From assembly GCA_963995505.1 (NCBI GenBank), contig OZ023180.1, positions 14,460,689 through 14,524,688 of the forward strand: DNA of 64,000 nt. The letters run 5' to 3'. Source of the DNA: Hypericum androsaemum. Its lineage: Eukaryota > Streptophyta > Magnoliopsida > Malpighiales > Hypericaceae. Within the stretch, counting starts at the first letter, position 1. The number at the start of each line of letters is the position of its first letter. Position numbers and translations under genes: made by a program. Positions 24,120-34,973 of this stretch are shown here, one piece after another. The notes beneath the pieces are model-generated. The model searched no databases, was not told the DNA's origin, and was given only the letters and a program-made list of their open reading frames with translations.

Positions 24120-25185
24120 GGGCAAATTACCCTCAGATCCCTGTATTATGGTTTTATCATTCACAGGTCCCTGTGTTATGAAAATAGTGTGTGAGGTCCC
24201 TGTGTTTTAAGAAAATGTTGGTCTCGGGCCCCTGGCTGACGTCAGCACTATTTTTTCATTTTTTTCGTGAAATGACTATTATACCCTTGAATTAAAAAAC
24301 AACAAACATCATCTTCAACCTCAAGAACACAAATCCAGAAATCCAACCAATAATCAACCAAAAAATTAAAATTCCATCAAAAAATGCAGCCATCCTGTCC
24401 GCCATGACCAGAGGAGAAATTGCGACGCGAGGAGGAAACCCGCACGTCGTCATCGCCATCCCGAAAGCGAACCCAGAACCCAGATCCCTAACTAGAGGAG
24501 AAGTCGCGACGCGAGGAGGAAACCTGCACTCCGTCGTCGCCATCCCGCAAGCGAACCTAGAACCCAGATCCCTAACCAGAGGAGAAGTCGCGACGCAAGG
24601 AGGTAACCCGCACTCCGTTCTCGCCATCATCGCCGCCCCGTCGCGAACCGAGAAGCTCCGTCCGCAGAGCCGACACGGTGAAGAGAGGCAGATTGCTGGG
24701 GCAGAGAGAGAAGAGGAGAGATACAGATGGAAAGAGGGTGGAGTCGTCGTCCTTGTCGAGGGCTGGTCGGAGATCTGCTTGACGAGATCTCGTTTTCGAA
24801 TGTGATTTCGGAACTTCTGGTTTCGACAGCGATTTTGGTGAAGGGAATTGGGGTTTTCTTTGGGATAAAAATTGAGATTTTTTATTTTTGTTGATCTTGT
24901 TTTTTGTTTAATTTGGTTAACTGTTCTTATTTTTTTTAAATTTGGTTTAGTGTTTTTGTTTGTTCTTGTTCCAGGGTTGAAGATGAAGACGATGTTTGTT
25001 GTTTTTTAATTCAAGGGTCTAATAGTCATTTCACATGACAAAAAAATAAAAAAAGAGCACTGATGTCAACCAGGGACCCGAGACCAACATTTTCTTAAAA
25101 CACAGGGACCTCACACACTATTTCCATAACACAGGGATCTACAAATGATAAAACTATAATATAGAGATCTGAGAATAATTTTCCC
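24120..25185. mobile_element. Mutator-like element (non-autonomous MULE) with long TIRs
   Basis: The 9-bp target duplication taataataa (24111-24119 and 25186-25194) flanks inverted repeats of about 205 bp (24120-24321 and about 24976-25185). The ends read gggcaaattaccctcag and, complemented, gggaaaattattctcag; both arms carry a series of gtccctgtgttatg-like motifs. Long TIRs plus a 9-bp duplication define Mutator elements. The interior has no transposase; it holds a GC-rich 84-bp tandem repeat. It belongs to the same family as the MULE at 44918-46356, which shares its gggcaaattaccctca end. Confidence 0.92.
24407..24640 (+). repeat. 84-bp tandem repeat (about 2.8 copies) inside the MULE
   Basis: Units begin at 24407, 24491 and 24575, each starting with an accagaggagaa-type motif and encoding TRGE(I/V)AT(R/Q)GGN in the same frame. 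The frame continues open to 24805. Higher GC than the TIRs suggests captured host DNA, but I do not recognise the source. Confidence 0.8.
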
Positions 25186-25194
25186 TAATAATAA

Positions 25195-26170
25195 TACAAG
25201 TAATATGTTCGACTGTTGTGTGGCCTTGATTGATTTAACATATTTATATTTTGAATTATTTATTCGATAACTAAGTGGACGTTCATTTATATAAAAAAAT
25301 TTGGACGTCCATTTTCGGTAAGTACTGATTTTTTTTATTATCAAATATCAAATTTATCGAATAAAAAAAACTTAAACAAGAACCTATCGATAGGGATCCC
25401 GAACTTAATTCAATAGAACTACCGAATACCAAATTCCCAAATTTACCAAGATGGTTGGCAAAATTTCCTATTTCATCATTAATCTATCAAATAATTAACA
25501 CTAAACATCAAACAATCGCCAAATTTTGTTCAATTTAGGATTTCGAAATCCTTAAATGTAAAAAAATCAACATGGTTGAAGGAAATTTCAGTTATTCGGG
25601 ATTTCAATAAAATATAAGTATTAGCGATATTTACCAAATTTCACAAAAATTCTCTATCGAATTAAATCTCAATTACCCGACGTTTACAGAATTTAACAAA
25701 TACAATTACCATTTGCAGAAGGGAAAAGTTCACTTTACTACATTATGGCATCATAGATTATCACATGGGTACATTGTGGTTTTAAACACATCCAACCAGT
25801 CCAACTTATTTTAATTTTTATCACTTAGAGGACCAGAGGTTCGGTCTGGATTTTTTGGGCAAACGACGTCGTTTTGACGCCTACGTGGAGTGCCACGTGG
25901 CAATGACTCGGATTAGTCGATGCTGACGATGGGTAAATTACAAAATTAGTACCAAATTTGTTTATAGTTTTTCAAAAAACCCTATATAATATTAAAAAGG
26001 AAAAAGTTCACTTTAGTACCAGATAGTTAGTCAAACATTAGTTTGGTGGTTATTGTGATCAAGGTGATGGAAAGTGGAAGATTTGGCTTGTATGCGAAAT
26101 TTGTTCAATTGCACAGGCTTCCTTTTAGACCAAAAACATAGTTAATTTTGCTGAGTAGCGAGTGTTTGGT
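25195..26170. other. AT-rich region with MULE-end remnants
   Basis: No gene. gggaaaagttcactttacta at 25721 and aaggaaaaagttcacttta at 25998 resemble the ends of the MULE at 35292-36259 (ggaaaaagtccacattagta), with the following hundred bases also similar. These look like decayed relics of that family. Confidence 0.5.
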
Positions 26171-27560
26171 TGAAGCTTAGATAAACAAATCAGCTCGATC
26201 TTGGAATGTTGTGGCTGAATCGTGTGGTTTTTCTGCTATGCAGCTTGTCAGTAAGTAACGGAAGCATTTCCAATCCAACAACATCATCACCTATAGGAAT
26301 CGGGACTGACAGTGCAGATCTTAGTAATGCCAGCTAGTCTCGTGGCTTATGTTCTTCCCCGTTCCTGATCGTATTGCAGCGAGTTAATATTCGGGTGAAG
26401 CCCTGTATTCTTGTAAGTTATAGTCATTGCTGTTGAAGAGAAACAAGCAACTTGTTTTCTGTTGAGAGAAGTCTAGGACATGCTCTAGGACTCCGGTAGT
26501 GTTTGCCTCCCACGATCACTCTGTATCTCTCTGATAAGAGTAGTGCCGAAACTGATAATATTTTGAGATCCTTGTAGTTTCTCAGATGTTGAAAAGTTGT
26601 TGTACTATATATCAATTTTGCAGATCTATAATGTGAACTACTTTTTTTTTTTTGATAAGTTGAGAAATTTTATTAATATTGTAAGAAATACGTACATAGT
26701 TAAATCCATTCTATCCTCCTTGAACATCCTTGAGCAGCATTCACAACCTGAGGCCCAGCCCAAGTGAAGACCAAGGGGCCCAATTGCGTAACAATTGAAC
26801 AACCATTTTAGTTATCCAAAATCAACTAAGAACTGATGAACTGGATGGACAACCACCTGGGAAGATGAAGAGATCAAAGATGGGCACCACAACAAACCAC
26901 CCACTCAAGGTTCCCGTGTGCTAAATGGAACGAGCAACCACCAAAAAGAGATCTTCCTGTGAAAATCTCTTTGTTGCATGCGTATATATGGCCAAGATAG
27001 AGAATCATTGTGTCTACCGCCCTTCTCACATTTCGTCATGGTGGTTTAAGAGAATCAAGGTATAGGAGCAGGTCTTGGTTGCACAATCCTATCGATGAGT
27101 TTGACCATATTAGCCAATCCCTCGCATGCATTATGGACTATTATGTGAACTACTTATTGAAGATCATTATTTGAATGGCACTTCCCAATCGGACGTACTG
27201 TTTAGAGATGCAAATGACCAGATTTCCTTCTCAAATGCTTGTTTTCCTTTCAAAAAAATTGATTTTGCTAGTGAAGCATTTATACAAACCTGCAATTTTC
27301 CGATTTGCTGGTTGCGTGCTAGTTGCCGAATCTGTTTGTTTTAAGAAGTCGAACTCGAACTCAAAATGGAATTAATCTAGCTTAGTTTCTTCGAAATGTA
27401 TAACAATTTAGGTACTAGATATTCGCATATCGAAAATATATGAAATTTAAGATAACATCACAATTTTATTTAGTAGAGTTTAATCCACTCTCTAATCTAT
27501 AGATAACAATACATCAGAAAAAGAAAGACAATCCAAATTTTCTATATATATATTTTTTGA
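26171..27560. repeat. Third copy of the prenyltransferase 3' flank, without a gene
   Basis: Matches the 3' flank of gene A (about 28736-29720): shared blocks include tatgcagcttgtcagtaagt, gaagtctaggacatgctcta and gtgaactact, in the same order. It is interrupted by a retroposon at 26644-27142. No prenyltransferase exon is found beside it. Confidence 0.8.
26644..27142 (-). mobile_element. Retroposon (about 0.5 kb) with poly-A and target duplication
   Basis: The duplicated target atgtgaactact is at 26631-26642 and 27143-27154. The insert begins with a run of T on the plus strand, so it is a minus-strand element with a poly-A tail next to the duplication, as expected for LINE or SINE insertion. 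The paralogous flank of gene A at about 29138-29150 reads straight through (tgtgaactactaattg), giving an empty site. No coding capacity recognised. Confidence 0.8.
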
Positions 27561-27596
27561 GGGATAAACATTATATTGATCAATAATGGAGAAGAG

Positions 27597-27905
27597 TTAC
27601 ATCGAGTCCAGGGATAGCACATCCGAAAGCAAAGGAGGAACAGAAGAGAACAGTCTAAAATCCTCTGATCCTACCAAGTTGGACTTAACAAGAGAATGGG
27701 CAGCGTTATTGGCTTGACGTTTGGCGAAGGAGAAGGAAAATTCAGCCAGCTCTCCAAGTCTACCTCGAATGTCCGCGACAAGTGTGGCTAAGTCACTTCG
27801 GTCCTGAGAGCAACGCTGCGACGCATCAACAATAGGTTGACAGTCAGAGTCGAATGTGACTTTTGATAGGCCCAAAGAGAGAGCCAGGTCGACATCCATC
27901 TTCAC
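27597..27905 (-). pseudogene. LINE-derived RNase H-like domain fragment
   Basis: The minus strand encodes VTFDSDCQPIVDA, a plant RVT_3/RNase H-like pattern in which the SD of FDSDC aligns with a catalytic acidic position, then FAKRQANNAAHSLV (the R-x-x-N-x-x-A-H motif typical of this family). Only the C-terminal part is present. The 3' end runs into a TCAAAAAA-type tail at about 27556-27565, as at the end of plant L1-type LINEs. Upstream sequence to about 28600 may belong to the same relic but is not recognisable. Confidence 0.65.
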
Positions 27906-28158
27906 TGAGTGGCGTGAATCTCGTGTAGAATCAGCTGCAGCTCTTAGACTTAGTCTATGACCTTCTTGGAGTCCACCATCTGGAAGTCGAGGAGTCTAAG
28001 CCATTCAGGACATAGTTACGACATAGGAGGTCGCTGTGACTCTATGCATCGAGAGCGTTGATCTTCTGTGGATCAACCTCATTTTCTGCCACTTTCGGAG
28101 CCTCTTCCTTCAAGAATCGGTAGGTGCGGAGCTTGATGATGCCATCTTCAAGTACACA

Positions 28159-28248
28159 AATCTCGTCTTAGGATTGTTGTTTGTCGGAGCACCCATTGCG
28201 ACGCAATCTCGTCTTAGGATTGTTGTTTGTCGGAGCACCCATTGCGAC
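28159..28248. repeat. 46-bp tandem duplication
   Basis: aatctcgtcttaggattgtt... occurs at 28159 and again immediately at 28205, identical over the whole unit to the diverging end at 28249. Apparently a recent local duplication in non-coding sequence. Confidence 0.9.
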
Positions 28249-28735
28249 CTGCGTCCAATGCACCATGCACGAGCGCACCATCCTCGCAGGCAGCCTCGGT
28301 CAGCTCTTCAGGTGGAACATTTAATGTTACACCAGCTTGGAGCTTCTCCTTATAAACATGAAAATTCCCTTGCGATTTTCGATATGGTAATGGTTCTCCC
28401 ATCCTCAGCTTGGGTTTTTCAGCTCGGGCCTTTCAGCTTGCACCAAATGTATTAATTATGCATTCAAAACCCAACAATGACCACGAACATTAATCAAACA
28501 CCATCATTCTGCAGCAATGAACCTGCAGAAGTTCTGCAGCAGAGTAGAACTCTGCAATTCTGCAGCAGCAACACATCCTGCTGCTGCACTTTCTTTCAGA
28601 TGATCTTCAGCAGCTTCCAATAAATTAGGATGTAGATTTCTTGCAATGTGGGATTTATTCGTTTTGGGTCAGTTGGTATGCATAATAATTCATAAATGCA
28701 CCACCTAGCGCGAAGATGATTTGGTAAGATGTTGT

Positions 28736-29811
28736 TCTATGCAGCTTGTCAGTAAGTAATGGAAGCATTGTAGGAATGGCTGACAGTACAGATCTGAGTA
28801 GTGCTAGCCAGTTTCGTGGCTTATGGTCTTCCCCGTTCCAGATCGTGTTGCTTACTCTGATGTCTGCCTGGTGTTGCAGCGAGTTAGTATCCGGGTGCAG
28901 CTCTGTATTCTTGTAAGCTAGACTCATTGCTATTGAAGAGAAACAAGCAATCTAATTTCTGTTGAGAAGTCTAGGACATGCTCTAGGACTCCGGTAGTGT
29001 TTTAACGAATGGCTCGCACGATCACTCGGTGTCTGTCGAATAAGAGTGTTGCTGAAAATGATAAGAATTAGAGATCCTTTGTAGCTTCTCAGATGTCGAG
29101 ACGTTGTTGTACTATGTATCAATTTTGCAGATCTATAATGTGAACTACTAATTGTTTGGATAGAACTTCCCCTATCAGATGTACTGTTTTAGAGATGCAA
29201 ATGACAAGATATCCTTCTCAAATGCTTGTTTTCCTTTTGAGGTTGATTTTGCTAGTGAAGCAATAATACAAACCTGCATTCTACAGATTTCCTGATTGCG
29301 TGCTAGTTACTGGATATGATTGTTTTAAGAACTCGAACTCGGATTGGAAATTTATCTAGTAGAGTTTCTCCGCAATTGAGACTGAGTTCAAACGAATCCT
29401 CTGCCTAAATGGAAGTGTCCTGAAGCATACGACTTTTAATTTAAGTTGGGTTACTAAGCTTTGTTCATTTGTAGTAATTAGAATAGGAATTTGGTGATAT
29501 CAACAAGGAGATTATAGAAAACTTTGAGTTATATATACTAAAGTGTGACAAAACAACCAAAACAGATTGTGATATTTACCATGTTCTAACATCTCTCTCT
29601 TAATCTGTCCTGTCCGAAAGTCAAACAATCGCATCCAAAAAATCTCGAATTTGAAATAACATCACGATTTTATTGAATAGAGTTCAATCCAATCTCCAAT
29701 TTATAGGTAGCAATACATTAGAAAAGAAAGACAATCTGGAATTTCTTTATTTTTACTATAATACAAGTCCATCAAACATGAAGGTCTAGGTAACTTGTGT
29801 GATAATTTCTT
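28736..29811. repeat. 3' flank of prenyltransferase gene A (duplicated unit)
   Basis: Downstream flank of gene A, homologous to 26171-27560 and, with a large internal deletion, to 40150-40458 downstream of gene B. No gene inside. The repeat relationship marks the edge of the tandem duplication unit. Confidence 0.8.
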
Positions 29812-32406
29812 CTATATAAATGGAAATATGATACATGCTGCGTCGAGGAGCTTCCACAAATATTGAAAAAATGCTTGGCTTGCTTCCTGCATTGTGAAAT
29901 TAGTCGTAGTGAATAAAATAAAGAATTAAAAGAAACAGCAGATTTCGAAATCAATAATAAGCATCAGGAAAAAGTACCTTTTTGTAATTTTCTTTTTCCA
30001 GCTTCCAAACCTGAGAGAATAATTAAAATATAATATAAGATGAGATGTTTTACCTTAATTACGTTTTGAAGAAAAATCATAATTAAAGAGAAATCAAAGT
30101 TTGCACGCACCTGAAAAACCAAGGAACTAGCCATAGCAATATATGTTGGTATTATCACGACTCTTCGGAAAGCCTGTTTAAAGAAAATATTTTGGGTTAC
30201 TATTAATTATTAGTAAGTGACTTTTACTCGAAAAATATATATTAGTAAGTCAATTATTCAGTTAATTATTAACTAAGTCTAATTATAGAAGCTTAGTCCT
30301 TTTACCTGAGGATTATTCATAGCTATTATGATTGCAAAAATATAATTCAACAGCAAAATCCCAGAACCCAGAAATGCTGTCTTTCTCATTCCAAAGATCG
30401 ATGCAAAAGTTTTCACGCCAAATCTGTAGAGTACGAAATTTTCAAATTATTGGATGGGAGTGGTATATTCCACAATATTTACACTTAATTTGACTTTGTA
30501 AATGTGCCAGCATCATCGAACGACTAACCTCATATCTCCTTCCACATCGGGAAGATCTTTTAGCACAGAAATAACACCATAAAAGACTGTCACGAACGTT
30601 ATGAAGAATGTCATCGGTAAGCTGCAAATTGTCCACCCGTCTTTGTAAGTGCAAGCAGTTAAATTAACAACGAATTAAATGTCAATTAACTCTACGAAAT
30701 TAAATAAAAAATAATTTTATAATACAGTAAAATGATATTGTTCAGACAAGAGAAAATAATCATTTTAGAGAGGTTCGTATTTTTTACTCCAAATTTTTTT
30801 TAATTGATTTTTTGGTCAAGAATACGTAATACCAAAATAATCTTTGTCTACATTTAAATTACATAAAATCTTGGTTCATAGCGTTATTTTAAATGCTAGA
30901 CATGATTGAGATATTTTTTTACAACATGACGACGATAACAACTACTATTTGAAGGCAATTGAGAATGTGAATGACGATGCAAAATTTATCAAACAAACAA
31001 CTATAATACAAACTAACATCTTAAAATATTTTTCAAAATTAAAAAAATATGTATTTATTAAAAAATATTACTTTATGCGAAAGTTGAGACCGAAATTTAG
31101 CATTAATTTTTTTTAAAATTTTTAGTTATTACAATAGCGGGGTTATTAAATTTTTACACTCGTCCCGACTTGAGCCCGAGGCTTTTTCTCAGTTTAGAGA
31201 TATTATCATTTTATAAGATATCATTTTATAGATGTTTTATTGTATAAGATGCATTTATATCATTAGTAAAGGCGCTTAGTGAATGCTTATACAATATACG
31301 TGGTTAGCATTTTAAAATAGATAATAATTTGGCTAAAAAAACTTGACAGTTCAGCTTGAAAATAATAGTGAAGCACCTCAGTTGGAATGGAAGTCCTAAA
31401 ATAAATCTTGAAGCACCTGCCAAACTGATACATTTAAGAACTGATGATACCTGTACAAAAATCAAACATCATCAAATACTAACTCCCTACATATAAAAAA
31501 TAAAAATATCATTGGTCCAAATAATAAATAATTTGAAAGTATCTTTAATGAAGTCTCGACTTTGAATCTCATAAGTGGTTGGAACAGACACCATTTAGAA
31601 ATTAATTAACAACTCCCATAAATTAAGAAAGCTATAAGTACGTACAGTTGCAGCAAGAACTGCTCCAAAAGAAGATTGCTTCAATCTAATTGGAGGAGCG
31701 GAATAAAGGTAGGCGATGAAGTATAGGGCGCCCATGCAAGCAGTGAAGAGTTTGGAGCCTATGATTGCAGATGCCGATATCCCCATCACTGTGTAAATCG
31801 TCACCAGCAACCAACAAGATTCTAGTGTCAAATCTCCTGCTGTTAGAGCCAAGTTGGGTTTGTTGATCCTGCAAGTTTTTTTGTGATGAATTTTTTAAAA
31901 AGAATTTAATGAAAATTAATAACAACAAAAATATGTGTTCGAATCTCCATGTCTATTCCAAAACCAGGCAATATGTAAGTAGATTTTTAACACTTATAAA
32001 CAAGTTAATAACACTCGTAATGATTTTTTAATTTTTCAAAGTGTCATGACACAGGGAATCACGGGCTACAGATAACTGTTCTAATACTTTGTTAGAATCT
32101 TTTTTCTAATCCAAATTTAACAACAACTAGTAAGTAAATTTTCAATACTTAAAAATAATTCAATTCCAACTAGTGATATCATAATCTCATTTTTTTGTTA
32201 CTTCACTTGAACATCATGACAGTTTACATATGTTTAGAAAATTCATTGTATTAAGTGAAGTTTGACTTTTTCCATCACCAAAACGTAGAAGCTTCAGAAT
32301 ATTTTGTGAATAATTATTCTTAAACTAGATATATGGGAAATAAAATTCATTTTGGACTATCGCAATTAATTAATTAAAAAGGCTTGAGTAATTAATTAGA
32401 TGTTTC

Positions 32407-32438
<32 letters not shown>

Positions 32439-33456
32439 GACACATTATGAAAAGTAAAATTCTCCACTATTATTACACATACTAGGATTGAATTCTAGAT
32501 TTTCATTAATTCTTATATACTTTGTGTCATTAGATCAAATATTATTGGGAGATAGATATATAGCAAAATTCACCAACACTTTTTTATATCTAAAGTTTAG
32601 GAAGTATACCGATCTATTTCGATGTCGTAGATTTGGTTGATGCCAATATTAAAACAAGTTGAACTCAAAATACCAACAAGAACTGCTACTGCCTTTGGGA
32701 GCGAAGACCAATTGAGCATGTGCGGGTTCTCGATGAAGGTTCTTCCCAAGTATGCCCTACATCCAAACACATAAAGAACTTGTCAAAGTTCTTTGAAAAA
32801 ATTCAAAAATATATTATTATAAGTTAGGTGTAAAAGGAAAATACAAACTTAAATTAATTATTACTTACATGTATATCGTAAAAGTCCCGATCAAGGCGTA
32901 CGGCCTCAAGAATTTCAACAACGCACCGCTGAAGTTTGACTTTCCAAAAACCGAAGCTAAGTCAGGTGCGTCTCCATCGTGCGTGGCGTTGGCCTAGACA
33001 GAAACACACGTCTCTTTAATGTCAGAAAAAATATATGAATTGACATATTCGACGGATACGAGTATCATGGAATCAAACGGGGTTGCGTTGTCAACGTAGT
33101 AATAACGTTAGGAAGAATAATTTGAAGAGTTAATACCACATACAACAAAATTATTATCAACAAAATGATACTAACATTTTCTCTGAAAGATGTAACTCTT
33201 TAAGCACGTAGAAGTACATAAGAGACATATATACCCGAAACTGTAAGGCCCTGGACTCATCCCCCGTTAGTTTTGGGCAACTTCGAACTCGGTGAATTCG
33301 AGCCGAGAGAAAGGCTTGTGAACATATAGGAGATAATTCATATGATTTTTTAATTGGGTTGGCTGTGACTTGTGATCGGTGAATGAAGTTGTTTTGGCTT
33401 TGTCTTGGAGTAGCAAGCTGAAAATATTTCGATTGAAGCGAGAGGGGGAAATTCAT
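29812..33456 (-). CDS. UbiA aromatic prenyltransferase, HST-like (gene A)
   Basis: Ten exons: 33456-33235, 32993-32869, 32756-32610, 31868-31646, 31450-31377, 30621-30529, 30423-30306, 30173-30111, 30010-29978 and 29886-29812. All junctions are GT-AG and in phase, giving 390 residues. The Ser/Arg-rich N-terminus (about 1-75) looks like a plastid transit peptide. Both prenyl-diphosphate-binding motifs are intact: NQIYDIEID (156-164) and KDLPDVEGD (285-293), with several membrane helices between and after. The C-terminal half (LPDVEGD...AFLGSGILLLNYI...IFPFI) resembles homogentisate solanesyltransferase of plastoquinone synthesis more than tocopherol phytyltransferase. Divergent tandem copies of this family often make prenylated phenolics, so the substrate is open. 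Gene B is a tandem paralog. Intron 5 carries a MITE. Confidence 0.93.
30725..31242. mobile_element. Emigrant-like MITE in intron 5 of gene A
   Basis: A 518-bp insert with CAGTAAAA at the left end and TTTTATTG (complement CAATAAAA) at the right, flanked by TA. The right end also holds tagagatattatcatttta. Size, TA target and CAGTAAAA ends fit the Emigrant (mariner-type) family of plant MITEs. The same intron in gene B is 237 bp against 755 bp here and lacks this block. Confidence 0.65.
32407..32438. repeat. (CA)n(TA)n microsatellite in intron 3 of gene A
   Basis: A compound dinucleotide run, CA then TA. It is absent from the matching intron of gene B, so it could tell the paralogs apart. Confidence 0.85.
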
Positions 33457-33530
33457 GGTGTATAATTAAGGAAAGAAGGTAGAAATTGTGATATTGGGAT
33501 CTTTATTATTTAGCCTATAAGCTCGGTACT

Positions 33531-33538
33531 TATATAAG
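33531..33538 (-). promoter_or_regulatory. TATA box of prenyltransferase gene A
   Basis: The plus strand reads tatataag (minus cttatata) about 80 bp before the ATG at 33456. The same motif is kept at the same distance in gene B, within well conserved flanking sequence, which supports it as the core promoter. Confidence 0.65.
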
Positions 33539-34973
33539 GCTAGCAAGAATATTTTTTTCAATGAAGTACATGTCCAGCAATAATCCGAGTTCCTACCAGC
33601 AAATTGTCAACGATTTCTTGTGATCGCCACATGCCGACAACGACGGGTTCGGCTATTTAGTTATTTAGTTTTCACTGGGACTCGACATCACAGATTCCCT
33701 TTTAATTAACTGAAATTTTGTTACTCAACGTGAGACGCGTTTAGGCATCATTTAATTCTTGAAATGTTTGAATATAGTTCTCCAATAATTGATTCATCCG
33801 AATGGTTCGCGTGGGTTATTAAATTATCATTTCCACCCCATCAATATTATCACTGTCAAGCTGTTTATAAGTATAGTATCATTTTCTTCAAGGTTGGCAA
33901 TAATTATTTTAAAAACCAACCCGATAGTTGCAATGAGTAATCTAAATTCGGAGAGGAATTCATATCAAGCGCTATTTATTATTTATGCGACTGAGTTTAT
34001 CAGATAAAAGAATCACGGACGACTACATGTCTTATATAATTACCGAAATTGCTCTAATATATTGATTGTACACTGTTAATTTAGAGCAATGAAATTGATT
34101 TACCTGTAAAAAATATTTCTGCGATTGAATTTTATAATTGGAGAACTAATCCAGTTTCAACCTTGTCATTGGTTGACCACAGGAATAGTTTAATAGATCG
34201 CAACATCGAAGTCAACTTACAATAAAAAATGTCGATTACAAGTTGGCCAAATTTTCATATCACATAGCTCCTTTATTTCACGTCGCACAGTTTTTCAACA
34301 AATACTGCATAATTTAAATACACCACTTGATTAATTGAGACTTTCAATTTAACACGCCAAAGAGCTTTAATATTGCCCAGGGTACCAAGATGTATCCCAT
34401 AAGAATCAAGCTAGAGGAGAAACAACGAACCAAACTATGTTGAGATAATGGCGTATCTGTTATCTCTTGTTAGCTTTAGTTTAAAATCGAATCAACATGA
34501 AAATAGAAAATTTTAAAAAGTTTTACCTACTCTGAAAAAGGTTTATTGACCTCAAATATAAATCACTAATACAGCTTTGAAGGTGAGCATTATTATTTCA
34601 TTTTTTGAAAAATATTAAATAATTAATTTCCATTACTTAGCTTAAAAGTAATTAGTGAACGAGAGGGTTAGTGAATTCTCATAAAACAAATTGAACGTAG
34701 TATTGATTAATTAATTAGGGAACGAGTACGCCGCTAATTCAACAGTAGAATGATAATCAACTAAGTACCAATGTACGTAATCTTCCCCTCGATCCCTCTT
34801 AAAAATTAATTAATTAGAGAACGAGAACGCCAATAATTCAACAGTTGAATGATATTCACCATAGTACTAATGTACGTTGGGAGAATTTTCTAGTTATGAG
34901 TTCGATTCACTGGTTTGAGCTATGAGTTCGGTTCACTAGTTTGCGTTATGAGCACATGATGCCTCCAGTTATA
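33539..34973. repeat. 5' flank of gene A, shared with gene B
   Basis: Upstream region homologous to 46784-48860 (shared blocks include taccagcaaattgtcaa, gaagtcaacttacaataaaa and cagggtacca). No gene inside. It should hold the regulatory sequence common to both paralogs. A near-repeated segment at 34715-34880 (gaacgag.acgcc...ttcaacagt) is a local duplication. Confidence 0.75.

Noticed and set aside
28036..28455. 139-codon frame spanning the 46-bp duplication
   Set aside because: No recognisable protein; the frame crosses a tandem duplication in non-coding repeat sequence.
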